Positions 49,036 to 56,960 of a stretch of 64,000 nt of DNA are shown piece after piece. Position numbers and translations under genes: made by a program. Origin of the DNA: Saprospiraceae bacterium (GTDB taxonomy: Bacteria > Bacteroidota > Bacteroidia > Chitinophagales > Saprospiraceae); assembly GCA_021739645.1 (NCBI GenBank), contig JAIPBL010000010.1, forward strand, positions 32,784 through 96,783. Reading direction: 5' to 3'. The first letter of the stretch is position 1. Each line of letters begins with the position of its first letter. The notes beneath the pieces were generated by a model. It was not told the DNA's origin. It searched no databases and saw only the letters and a list, made by a program, of their open reading frames with translations.

Positions 49036-49596
49036 ATGAAAAAGTTTTTAATTTTCGCAGCTATCACACTTGTTTTTGGTGCTTGCAACAGTGTCGCCAA
49101 ATTCCAACCCCAAATTGAGGAACTTGCCAAGACTTGGGACAGCACAACTTCACAAGTTACTGAATTTGCTACTTCGGTAAAAACTGAGCAGTCTAATTGG
49201 GCCAATGCCGCTACTTCAATGAACGTAGCTCCAGAAGCAATGGAGAAATGGGACGATGCAGCAAAAGCTAAGTATGCCGAAATCCAAACTGCTGCAAACG
49301 GTAGCTCTACTGGTATTGCTGGTATTGCTTCTGAACTAGACGGATTTGTTACCGCCTGGTCTGAAAAGAGCAACACCATGAAGGCACTTACGGAAGGTTT
49401 GGCCGCTGGCAAAATCGAAGGTGATGTCGCAGCTCAAATTGCTGACCTGACTGCTACTGCTACTGATGCCAATTCTAAATTGGGCGACTGGAAAACCAAG
49501 TTCGACTCAGTGAAAGCCGAAGCTTCTAAAGCTCAGCAAATGTTTGCTGATTTTATGGCTGCTAGCGCAGCTCCTGCAACAGCTGGCAAGAAGTAA
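49036..49596 (+). CDS. Small Ala/Thr-rich lipoprotein, helical
   Basis: A 186-residue lipoprotein with signal MKKFLIFAAITLVFGAC (lipobox Cys17). The mature protein is alanine-, threonine- and serine-rich and predicted helical. It has heptad-like segments (ELAKTWDSTTSQVTEFATSVKTEQ; DLTATATDANSKLGDWKTKFDSVKAE). No named domain is recognised. It resembles abundant outer-membrane murein-lipoprotein-like helical proteins only in composition. A -7 box (TAATTTTG, 48973-48980) and a strong terminator after the gene mark a single-gene unit, probably well expressed. Confidence 0.78.
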   Translation: MKKFLIFAAITLVFGACNSVAKFQPQIEELAKTWDSTTSQVTEFATSVKTEQSNWANAATSMNVAPEAMEKWDDAAKAKYAEIQTAANGSSTGIAGIASELDGFVTAWSEKSNTMKALTEGLAAGKIEGDVAAQIADLTATATDANSKLGDWKTKFDSVKAEASKAQQMFADFMAASAAPATAGKK

Positions 49597-49610
49597 TTTT
49601 ACCTGTTTTC

Positions 49611-49646
49611 AAAAAACCGCTGCGGTCATCCGCAGCGGTTTTTTTT
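49611..49646. terminator. Strong terminator between convergent genes
   Basis: Stem AAAAAACCGCTGCGG / CCGCAGCGGTTTTTT with a 4-base loop; the A- and T-runs allow both directions. It overlaps the stop of the dehydrogenase gene. Confidence 0.92.
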
Positions 49647-50613
49647 ATGCGATTTTCAAAGCTATCTTCCCAAATTGATGGCCTTTTTCCAATCGCTCAA
49701 AGGCTTTGTCCCCTTCCTCCAATTCGAAGACCGAATCCACAATCGGAACAATCCGGTGTTTGTTGACAAAGTCCAGCATTTCGGTAAAGTCGTTGTCACT
49801 TCCCATCGTAGAACCTAGAATAGAAAGCTGTTTCCAGAAAACAGGCTGTGGGCTAAAGTTTGGAACTGCCCCAATTGAACCACCATAGACGCCAATACGG
49901 CCACCAGGATTACAAAGTTTAACAAGACTTGAAAAATCTGCCCCTCCTGCCCCATCAATCACAATATCAAAACCACCAGCCTGCTTTTTCAAGATTGATG
50001 GCCAATTTTCTGACTTATAGTTTGCTGCTCCCGAAACGCCCATTTCCTTTACTCGGCTAATTTTTTTATCAGACCCCGAGGTGACATATACTTCCACCCC
50101 AGCCCTCAGCGCAAACTGGATGCAAAACAACGCTACACCGCCTCCTGCGCCAGTTACCAATAGTTTTTCGCCAGCCTGGGCCTTACAGCGTGTAAACAAC
50201 ACACGGTAAGCTGTGAGTCCAGAAAGGGGCAACGCTGCAGCTTCCTCCATGCTTAGGTGTGGTGGTTTAGGGAAAATTTGACTGCTTTCCACCAAGACAA
50301 ATTCAGCAAAAGTTCCATTTCTTGGTAGCCCAAGAATTTGGTAGGTATTACCTTGGCAACGTTCATCTTCGCCCCAGCCATTCCCCGGTTGAATGATAAC
50401 TTCTTTGCCATCCAATAGCCCTGCCCCATCGGAACCCATGATAACTGGTAGTTCTATTCCCGGGTACAATCCTTTCACAATCCAAATGTCACGGTGGTTG
50501 AGGCTTGCAGCCTTAATCTTTACAACAACTTGTCCTTGTTGAGCTATTGGAGCCTTCACACTTCTCAACCGGGGAGCAGTGTCTTTCTTATCTAGTAGTA
50601 GTGCATTCATCAT
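49645..50613 (-). CDS. Zinc-type alcohol dehydrogenase/quinone oxidoreductase family protein
   Basis: A 322-residue medium-chain dehydrogenase. The GroES-like N-terminal half has SLNHRDIWIVKGLYPGIELPVIMGSDGAG. The Rossmann half has the NADP-binding GAGGGVALFCIQFALRAGVEV and FDIVIDGAGG. The catalytic-zinc His-Glu pair of true alcohol dehydrogenases is not evident, and the structural-zinc cysteine loop is absent, so a quinone-oxidoreductase-like role is more likely. Two ATG codons are adjacent (50613, 50610). Its 5' side faces the hairpin array, which is transcribed (if at all) in the same direction. Confidence 0.88.
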   Translation of the reverse strand: MMNALLLDKKDTAPRLRSVKAPIAQQGQVVVKIKAASLNHRDIWIVKGLYPGIELPVIMGSDGAGLLDGKEVIIQPGNGWGEDERCQGNTYQILGLPRNGTFAEFVLVESSQIFPKPPHLSMEEAAALPLSGLTAYRVLFTRCKAQAGEKLLVTGAGGGVALFCIQFALRAGVEVYVTSGSDKKISRVKEMGVSGAANYKSENWPSILKKQAGGFDIVIDGAGGADFSSLVKLCNPGGRIGVYGGSIGAVPNFSPQPVFWKQLSILGSTMGSDNDFTEMLDFVNKHRIVPIVDSVFELEEGDKAFERLEKGHQFGKIALKIA

Positions 50614-50793
50614 GATTCAAAGTTAATAGAAAGGAATAGGCGGAAAAAATATCCTAAAAAAAGAAAAAGGGCACAGCCAAAAGCCACACCCTTTACCAAC
50701 AAACAAAACCAACTAAAAACCAAGTAAGTCTTACTGTAAATTGGGAACGTGACAGAATAACCGATTGAATATGCAATAGGTTCATAAAATGAC

Positions 50794-50851
50794 AAAAAAA
50801 AAGTCGTTCCGTTGGAACGACTTATAACATTATTATCCCATGAACATATCC
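50794..50851 (-). repeat. Array unit A
   Basis: Conserved block at 50830-50851 and a perfect 10-bp stem AAGTCGTTCC / GGAACGACTT with a 3-base loop at 50801-50823, followed on the minus strand by nine T. The micro-frame is ATG-TTC-ATG-GGA-TAA. Confidence 0.75.
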
Positions 50852-50917
50852 AAAACAAATAATCTTTTTTCTAAAAAGAGGTGCAAAGGCTTGGTGATGT
50901 CATCAAACCGCCCTTAC

Positions 50918-50993
50918 CTTAGTGTCACTAAGTTGTTAATCAACTTTCATAGAACACTTGCTATTTGCAAATTATAGTCCCATGAACATGTCC
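50918..50993 (-). repeat. Array unit B
   Basis: Conserved block at 50961-50993 with frame ATG-TTC-ATG-GGA-CTA-TAA. Instead of a T-tailed stem it is followed on the minus strand by two overlapping palindromes: AAGTTG-TTAAT-CAACTT (50930-50946) and CTTAGTG-T-CACTAAG (50918-50932). Confidence 0.65.
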
Positions 50994-51002
50994 TAAACTG
51001 AG

Positions 51003-51032
51003 GGCTGACTTGTAAGAAGTCAGCCTTTTTTT
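51003..51032 (+). terminator. Plus-strand terminator inside the array
   Basis: Stem GGCTGACTT / AAGTCAGCC with a 5-base loop and seven T residues on the plus strand. It is opposite in polarity to the T-tailed hairpins of units A, C, D and E. Confidence 0.75.
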
Positions 51033-51070
51033 ATTTTTACCGGGTCAATTTGTCAATCCTGAAAGGATTT

Positions 51071-51144
51071 AAAAAATAGGGAGACGCCCCTGAAACAGAG
51101 TTGGGACGCCCCACTATTAACAAATTATAATCCCATGAACATAA
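51071..51144 (-). repeat. Array unit C
   Basis: Conserved block at 51115-51144 with frame ATG-TTC-ATG-GGA-TTA-TAA. The stem (51076-51117) pairs ATAG-GGAGACGCCCC with GGGACGCCCCACTAT through 14 pairs including G-U pairs and one mismatch, then a T-run on the minus strand. Confidence 0.72.
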
Positions 51145-51220
51145 TCTTTTCAATTTGGCCGGAAGCTCCTGTCAACCCTTCTCTTCCTTCTTTCCGACCG
51201 CTCACCTACCTTTCGAGGTG

Positions 51221-51287
51221 AAAAAACAGCAGACCGTGTAAAACAAATACGGCCTGCTATTAACAAATTATAATCCCATGAACATAT
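51221..51287 (-). repeat. Array unit D
   Basis: Conserved block at 51257-51287 with frame ATG-TTC-ATG-GGA-TTA-TAA, identical to unit C over the block. Stem AGCAGACCGT (51228-51237) with ACGGCCTGCT (51249-51258), one G-U pair, then six T on the minus strand. Confidence 0.75.
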
Positions 51288-51577
51288 TCAAATTTGTGGT
51301 TCCCACTTCTTTTTGCGGGAAACTTTGTCCGCTCTCCTCGTTATCTATCTTTCACGATACAAATATGCAGTAGTGAAACGCTTAGACCAAAGACAAAATT
51401 ACAGGGTTGTAATATTTTTATAATACTAAACTATCAAAAAGTACATTTACTAACTCTTTGTTTATCAGTTAAATACAATTTAAACCAATCAAGAGTTCAA
51501 CAATTTTTGTGAAAAAAAACTTAATTTTTAAAAGGGAAATTCTAAAAAAAGGTGGGGAAAAAGATTAGGACTGGCAG

Positions 51578-51645
51578 AAAAAAAGAAGTCGCACAAAAGG
51601 TGCGACTCACTAGCAATGATAAAATTCCACGAATATGAATATGTC
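51578..51645 (-). repeat. Array unit E (diverged)
   Basis: Stem AGTCGCAC / GTGCGACT (51587-51607) with a T-rich tail on the minus strand, next to a diverged block (TTCGTGGAATTTTATCATTG on the minus strand). The MFMG frame is lost. The 51290-51577 stretch between D and E is AT-rich without a recognisable gene. Confidence 0.55.
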
Positions 51646-51667
51646 TTTCGTTCTCAGGGCTGTTTTT

Positions 51668-51705
51668 GCCAGCAAGTCCAAATAGAAAAGACTGGACTTG
51701 CTGGC
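51668..51705 (-). terminator. Terminator of the dockerin/T9SS protein gene
   Basis: A 12-bp perfect stem GCCAGCAAGTCC / GGACTTGCTGGC followed on the minus strand by five A then a mixed tail. A weak T-run makes it more a processing or rho-independent-like hairpin than a classical terminator. Confidence 0.65.
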
Positions 51706-51719
51706 ATTGTTAAAGCTAT

Positions 51720-54305
51720 TTATCTGATTACTTCAACCTTCTTGTTTAGCACTTTGCCATTGGCAAGCACCTTCACTACATACATGCCTGGAGAGAGGCC
51801 TGCCACGTCCAGCATCATACGCTTGGCGGTCATCTTGCCAGAATCGTAAACTAGGCCACCTGTCAGGTTATAAAGCATTACTCGCTCCATTTCATGACCA
51901 AGTCCGTTCAAGTGAAGAGTAACACGCTGACTAGCTGGATTAGGGAAAACAACAAGCTGGTCTTCTGTTACTGGCTTTAACTCTTTGCTGTCACCTCCAA
52001 ATGCAACTTCAATGGTATTTCCTGATAAGCCAGCCACTTGACCGCTACCATTCATCAAGCCGAGGCCGTTTAGCTGTATTTGGGTGTAAAATTTGTTTGG
52101 GCGGTTGCCGTTTACATCATCAATAACTATAAACTCAGCAACCCCAATATTCCCAAAGCCGCTGGCAGCCAAGCCACTGGTCCGGGTATAGGCCGCATCA
52201 ATCTTTCCAGGCAGTGGTTTTTTAGTCATAGAAAGGATTGGAGAATTATAGTCCATCCAAGCATTGTCATTAAAAATGATGTTTACATCAAAAATTGCAG
52301 GGTCATACAGCAACTCAAAAGCAAGCCCGTAAGCATTGACGGCAGGGATGTTATTTGTGCCCAATACAACAGGCGCATAAAAGACATCGCCAATTTCAAG
52401 ATTTTGAGGAAAGTTTGGCTCTTCGATATAAAATGGCAGGTTTTCCAAAGCCTCGATTGGGCCGGGAGTCAAATTATGGTAGCTGCCATAATTAAGCCCA
52501 ATAGCCGTGGTGTCTGCATTGCTCACGATACCATTACCATCCGTATCGAGGTATTTCACATCAAAGCCAAGACCTGTGGCGAAGAAACTGTTCCAGTTGT
52601 TAGCATATTGACCATACCATTCCGTTGTTCCATCTGTTCTTGTCAATCCAACTTCGCCCATACACATTCCGACTGGCAAGACATCCAAAACGTTTACTGC
52701 ACCGTCACGATTCGCATCCCCCGCCCAAACACATTCCCGGCCGGCACAAAGCGTATCGGATTGCGGGTTGGCAATTTCAATTATTTCTAGTTCTACTTTT
52801 ACTAGTTGGCACCCATTTGGCAGTCCATCGGCACAATACTCAAATTCAAATTCATCAGAGCCAGTTTCACCTGTACCTGGGTCATACACCAACATGTTTT
52901 TACCAGAAAAAGTCTGGCCATGGCCACTTGTATAGGTGTCATAACCGGGTAAAAAGGTCAAATCGCCTCTGTCAGGAATACTGAAAGACTGGTAAGTGTA
53001 AGCTTCCAATGGCAAATGGTCGCCCAATACCAATGGTGTATTCTTGGGAGTGGTCATGTGGAAAACAGCCACCACTGGATTCAAATCATTTACTACAATA
53101 TAACAAGTAGCAGTATCATAGGGACTGTTCGGCGCCATTGCCCGGTACTTAAATTTGTCTATGCCTGTAAAGCCAGCCGGTGGCGTGTATTTATAAACCC
53201 CTTTGCCTTGCTGCCATAGGTAATCTAACGTTCCTCCTTTTGCCGTAGCTGGATACCCAATTGCATTTACAGCCTGGAAATATGGCCCTCCGTTGTCATT
53301 GTCCAATAAATGAATTTCTTCAATAACCTCGTTTTTGGAAGTGTAAACCAAGTCATTGTTTAGGATGGTGCTAACCCTTGGAACATTTACAACTTTAATA
53401 ATCACGGTTCGGGTATATCCATTCGAATTTTCAAATACAATTTCGTCTGAACCAGTATAATTTTGATTTGGAATGTACACCAATGTTTGAAGCGTATCCA
53501 AAATACCATGTGCCGGAGGAACGCCCACTGTGTAACTTCCATCTATGTCCACCATCACAACTTCCGGTACATTCTTATTGGTGGTTATCACCAAGGTGTC
53601 GTGCGTGGGTGGATTTGTGGGGTTCACACAAATATTAACCACAGCAAATGAGCACGAACCTTGCGCATCGCAGATAGAATAATTTAAGTTGGCAATGCCT
53701 TTAAATCCTGCTGCTGGAGTGAACAGTATTTTGGTGTTATTACTTGACCTTTCTGCAGTTCCATTATTAATGTTGGTAATTTCCGCAATGGCTTGGTCGG
53801 TACCGTTGCCTATATCGTTGGTCAAAACGGCTATCTCGACAGACTGCCCTTCCATGGTAGCTACATAATCATCATTAGCTTGGAGGAAAGAGGGCACTAC
53901 CGTAAAATAAAAAATCTTCCAAGCATCCTGGCTTTGGAAGTTGCCAAAAGGCAAGGAATACTGAACAATCACAGTGTCCCTGCCTAAAAAATCGTTGTCA
54001 GGTTGGTAAATGAAATTGTTGGCCATGGGGTAACCTTTTACGCCTTTGTTACCTTGGCAACAGGAAGAAGGGTTGAAGTGAGAGGCATCTCCATTTGAAG
54101 ATTCATAATCAATTTCAGGAGGAACACCTGCCGACCAATGGTCAAAACTGTGTGTAAAAGTGCTGTTTTTGAGTATAACTTCATGGAAAACCTGAATGGT
54201 TGGGGTCTGCCCCAATCCCACATTGCTAAACCAACAGATGGCTAGCAGAAAAAGGAAAATTTTTTTTGTGTAGAACAAATAGTTCATGGATTCGTGGATT
54301 TTCAT
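51720..54305 (-). CDS. Secreted multidomain protein with cadherin-like repeats, dockerin-like segment and T9SS type A sorting domain
   Basis: An 861-residue secreted protein. After the N-terminal signal region (YLFYTKKIFLFLLAICWFSNVGLG) come several Ig/cadherin-like modules. They carry Bacteroidota tandem-95-type words such as YVATMEGQSVEIAVLTNDIG and FTPAAGFKGIANLNYSICD. Around residues 525-605 two calcium-loop-like repeats appear (GDANRDGAVNVLDVLPVG and LDTDGNGIVSNADTTAIGLNYG), the pattern of a type I dockerin. A cohesin-like region follows (GDVFYAPVVLGTNN...). The C-terminal ~80 residues are a T9SS type A sorting domain (LVVFPNPASQRVTLHL ending VLNKKVEVIR). The start could be ATG 54305 or 54287. 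Adhesion or scaffold function is inferred. Confidence 0.88.
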   Translation of the reverse strand: MKIHESMNYLFYTKKIFLFLLAICWFSNVGLGQTPTIQVFHEVILKNSTFTHSFDHWSAGVPPEIDYESSNGDASHFNPSSCCQGNKGVKGYPMANNFIYQPDNDFLGRDTVIVQYSLPFGNFQSQDAWKIFYFTVVPSFLQANDDYVATMEGQSVEIAVLTNDIGNGTDQAIAEITNINNGTAERSSNNTKILFTPAAGFKGIANLNYSICDAQGSCSFAVVNICVNPTNPPTHDTLVITTNKNVPEVVMVDIDGSYTVGVPPAHGILDTLQTLVYIPNQNYTGSDEIVFENSNGYTRTVIIKVVNVPRVSTILNNDLVYTSKNEVIEEIHLLDNDNGGPYFQAVNAIGYPATAKGGTLDYLWQQGKGVYKYTPPAGFTGIDKFKYRAMAPNSPYDTATCYIVVNDLNPVVAVFHMTTPKNTPLVLGDHLPLEAYTYQSFSIPDRGDLTFLPGYDTYTSGHGQTFSGKNMLVYDPGTGETGSDEFEFEYCADGLPNGCQLVKVELEIIEIANPQSDTLCAGRECVWAGDANRDGAVNVLDVLPVGMCMGEVGLTRTDGTTEWYGQYANNWNSFFATGLGFDVKYLDTDGNGIVSNADTTAIGLNYGSYHNLTPGPIEALENLPFYIEEPNFPQNLEIGDVFYAPVVLGTNNIPAVNAYGLAFELLYDPAIFDVNIIFNDNAWMDYNSPILSMTKKPLPGKIDAAYTRTSGLAASGFGNIGVAEFIVIDDVNGNRPNKFYTQIQLNGLGLMNGSGQVAGLSGNTIEVAFGGDSKELKPVTEDQLVVFPNPASQRVTLHLNGLGHEMERVMLYNLTGGLVYDSGKMTAKRMMLDVAGLSPGMYVVKVLANGKVLNKKVEVIR

Positions 54306-54672
54306 TGCTAAGTAAAGTGTTTCAAGTCTGTTCGGGCCTTTTCCCCGTTGAAGTTGCTGTTCTAAATTCGTGGTACAAGTCTAAACCGGAAATCAAATAC
54401 AATCAAACACAAAATCTTCCGGGTGTGAACAAAATTTCAATATTCGTGGATAATCCAATTAACTTATAAAACCTTGATAATCATATTCCTAATTTCAAAA
54501 AATACACGCTAAATAAAATACGTTTGTGAGATATTTATTTTTTCTTATTTTTGAAAAAAATTGTCCTTAAACGCTCCTTTTCTTCATAAAAACTAACGAA
54601 AAAGATTGTTGAATTTGGCTCCTATTTAAGATTAGAGGGTTCAAGGCTCTAAGTTAGAAATATTTTCTCAAA
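54306..54672. other. 367-bp AT-rich intergenic region
   Basis: Divergent control region of the dockerin/T9SS protein and the AT-rich helical protein. It holds the plus-strand promoter at 54523-54553. No hairpin terminator or extra gene is evident. Confidence 0.5.
54523..54553 (+). promoter_or_regulatory. Bacteroidota-type promoter for the helical protein gene
   Basis: TTTG at 54523-54526, 19 bases, then TATTTTTG at 54546-54553, an exact TTG-N19-TAnnTTTG match. The ATG follows after about 120 bases. Confidence 0.75.
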
Positions 54673-56091
54673 ATGCAAACTAGCAAACTCTATTCCATAC
54701 TTGACAGATTTGACAAATATGAGCAAAATAGGTTGAAAAAATTTTTGACTTCGCCCTATTTCAACCGGAACGAGGCTTTGGTCCAACTGTTTGACCTGCT
54801 TGTGTCGCATATTAATGAAAAATCAACGGACGATTTGGAGAAAACTGGCCTATGGAGTAAAATCTACAACGGCCAATCTTACGACGACGTCCTTTTTCGC
54901 AAAAACTGTTCTGACCTGCTGAAACTGGTTGAAGATTTTTTGGCCCAACAGGTCTTCGAGGAAAACCCGATTAACCAAGCTACTTACTTGATTGAAGCTG
55001 TGTCTAAGAAGAAATTGGATAAACTTTACAAAAGCTCGATGAGAACTGCACGGCGCTTAGCTGAACAACAAACCTACCGGACTGCCAAGTACTACCTTTC
55101 ACAATATGAAGTTGAGAAAAACTACTTTGAGATACTGGGATTGGAGCATGATAGAACCTCAAAAAAGAATGAAGAAGCGATTTTGAACAACCTTGATAGG
55201 TTCTTTATTGCTGAGAAGCTTCGATTTGCCTGTTCTGTTTTGAGTCAAAAAATACTGGTATCGCATGAATACAATTTGCTTTTAATGGACGAAATAGCTT
55301 TACAGATTGAAAAAATAGGCTTTGAAGATGTCCCGCCAATTGCCGTATACCATCAAATTTATTTGACTTATGTTGATGGTGAAAATACTGAACATTATTT
55401 TAAATTGATGGAGACACTAGAGAAATGCGGTGACTTATTTCCTCGAAACGAAGCTGAGTTTATTTATCAGGCCGCATTAAATTATTGTGTAAAAAAACTA
55501 AATCAAGGTAGTAGGCAATTCTTAGAAGAATATTTTAATGTGTTTGTAATTCTACTTGAAAAAGAATTGATAATGACTGATGGAGAGCTTTCACCATGGC
55601 ATTTTAGGAACATTATAGTAATCGCTTTGAGGCTGGGTAATACTGATTGGACGGAAAATTTTATTTCAAAATACAAAACTTTCCTCCCAGAATCAATGAG
55701 AGAAAATGCTGTATCTTTTAACACCGCTCAACTTTATTTCTCGCAAAAAAAGTTTGAAAAGGTTGTTGAACTTTTGCGAACTGTAGAATATGAAGACATA
55801 ACTTATAACCTCAATTCTAAAACAATGCTGTTATCTACATATTACGAAACTGACGAAATTGAACCCCTTTATTCGCTAATGGACAGCTTTCGTACATACC
55901 TCAACCGTCACAAAGACTTCTCAGCGGCGAAAAGAAAACCTTATCTCAACTTAATAAAATTCACAAAACAACTCACAAGAATTACACCCGGGGATAAAAA
56001 GGCCTTGGAAAAATTGAAACAAGAAGTAGAAGAAGTCAAAGATATTTCCAGCCTAAACTGGCTACGAGAAAAAATCGCCGAACTAGAATAA
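54673..56091 (+). CDS. AT-rich alpha-helical cytoplasmic protein of unknown function
   Basis: A 472-residue protein that is almost all alpha helix, without signal peptide or membrane segments. It opens with MQTSKLYSILDRFDKYEQNRLKKFLTSPYFN. I recall that similar N-termini (LDKYE-NR--KFL-SP-FN) occur in a family of unnamed proteins present in several copies in Saprospiraceae; the role is unknown. TPR-like helical pairs may be present in the second half (LYFSQKKFEKVVELLRTVEYEDITYN). Codon use is clearly more AT-rich than in the neighbours on either side, suggesting acquisition or a distinct history. Confidence 0.8.
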   Translation: MQTSKLYSILDRFDKYEQNRLKKFLTSPYFNRNEALVQLFDLLVSHINEKSTDDLEKTGLWSKIYNGQSYDDVLFRKNCSDLLKLVEDFLAQQVFEENPINQATYLIEAVSKKKLDKLYKSSMRTARRLAEQQTYRTAKYYLSQYEVEKNYFEILGLEHDRTSKKNEEAILNNLDRFFIAEKLRFACSVLSQKILVSHEYNLLLMDEIALQIEKIGFEDVPPIAVYHQIYLTYVDGENTEHYFKLMETLEKCGDLFPRNEAEFIYQAALNYCVKKLNQGSRQFLEEYFNVFVILLEKELIMTDGELSPWHFRNIIVIALRLGNTDWTENFISKYKTFLPESMRENAVSFNTAQLYFSQKKFEKVVELLRTVEYEDITYNLNSKTMLLSTYYETDEIEPLYSLMDSFRTYLNRHKDFSAAKRKPYLNLIKFTKQLTRITPGDKKALEKLKQEVEEVKDISSLNWLREKIAELE

Positions 56092-56105
56092 CCCTACAGT
56101 TCAAA

Positions 56106-56792
56106 CTAAACTGCTTTCTTTCCAGTCCAATAATACGACCACCCCTCATTCCCCCAGGCCATGGCAACATGCACAAGGAAAGCAATCCAAATCGTTCCTG
56201 TCTGGTAGGTGAGCAGGCAAAGAACGATGCCCAAAGGCACCGCACCCACGGCTTCCTTCCAGCCTTTGGCGATATGCACTAGGACGTAAAGCGCAATATT
56301 TACAGCGATGGCCAGTGGCAAATCCATCACCTCCAGGCAAGTGAAAAACAAAAAACCACGGAAGGCAAACTCGTAGGCCAACAGGTAGGCAGCCCAAGTC
56401 AGATAACTGTTGATGCGGAGGCTACGAGGCCAAGGCAGTGCGGTTCTAATCATCGGGTACATAGCCAAGTTGTCGGGGGAGCGGGCAGCGAAGTAGTTGA
56501 GGAGGATAACCACGGCGCTAAGACCTAGTGTCCAAAGAAGGGTCGGGACTGGGTTTTTGAAACTAAGCCCAACCGACTGTAAATCAATGCCTTGCATCGA
56601 GCAAATCACCAATGGTACGACTCCGAAGAAAAAAACGCCTTGCCAACGGATGAAGTAAATCCACTTGATTTTGGCGGGTTCTTCCCCAAATTTTTTATCA
56701 AAATATTTGCGGAGCGAAACGGAGTTCCAAGCAAAATAATAGATGCAGTAAGCAAAAGTTACAGCGAGAATGGACAGACCTGCGTTGGGCAT
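56106..56792 (-). CDS. CPBP (CAAX protease/bacteriocin-processing) family membrane protein
   Basis: A 228-residue inner-membrane protein with about seven or eight helices and the CPBP/Abi fold. The first catalytic motif normally reads EExxFR; here it is YEFAFR, so the first glutamate is a tyrosine. The second motif His is in LYVLVHIAKGWKE and the third in IAFLVHVAMAWGNE. The loss of one Glu leaves catalytic activity in doubt. Known members prenyl-process proteins, protect against bacteriocins or regulate signalling; function here is unknown. It is convergent with the helical protein gene and separated from the downstream OmpA gene by a repeat region. Confidence 0.8.
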   Translation of the reverse strand: MPNAGLSILAVTFAYCIYYFAWNSVSLRKYFDKKFGEEPAKIKWIYFIRWQGVFFFGVVPLVICSMQGIDLQSVGLSFKNPVPTLLWTLGLSAVVILLNYFAARSPDNLAMYPMIRTALPWPRSLRINSYLTWAAYLLAYEFAFRGFLFFTCLEVMDLPLAIAVNIALYVLVHIAKGWKEAVGAVPLGIVLCLLTYQTGTIWIAFLVHVAMAWGNEGWSYYWTGKKAV

Positions 56793-56794
56793 TT

Positions 56795-56960
56795 TGATTT
56801 ACGATTTAACGATTTACGATTTACGATTTTGGCGAACTGCTAAAACCAATATCAATCCGATTGAAATTAACCATTGATTTCGATCCGTTGGCAAAGGTAA
56901 TTTCCTCCTAAACTTTCTTCCTCGAATCGTAAATCGTAAATCCCTAAATCGTAAATCCCT
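56795..56960. repeat. Inverted pair of GATTTACGATT repeat tracts
   Basis: At 56795-56830 the word GATTTACGATT is iterated, and at 56925-56960 its reverse complement AATCGTAAATC is iterated, with about 95 bp between. The two tracts can form a long imperfect stem. The left tract begins right after the CPBP start codon region, and the right tract abuts the TAG stop of the PKD/OmpA gene. Confidence 0.8.

Larger units (their letters stand above)
50794..51645 (-). repeat. Tandem array of five hairpin-plus-conserved-block units
   Basis: In about 850 bp without conventional genes, five related units recur. Each has, read on the minus strand, a conserved block TATGTTCATGGGATTATAAT or a variant. Four of the five (all but B) then carry a stem-loop of variable sequence closed by a T-run. 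The ATG words of four units fall at 50847, 50989, 51142 and 51285 (steps of 142, 153 and 143 bp); the fifth, diverged unit is near 51640. In four units the minus strand reads ATG-TTC-ATG-GGA-(TTA/CTA)-stop, a tiny frame MFMG(L). The stems differ in sequence while keeping the fold, as expected if structure is selected. Function unknown: small RNAs, attenuators or a repeat family are possible. Confidence 0.75.

Noticed and set aside
50794..51645. CRISPR array
   Set aside because: Repeats of about 25 bp are separated by about 120 bp, the hairpins differ between units, and no cas genes are nearby; spacing is far too long for CRISPR.
50794..51645. Integron attC sites
   Set aside because: No GTTRRRY/RYYYAAC core sites at the expected positions and no integrase.
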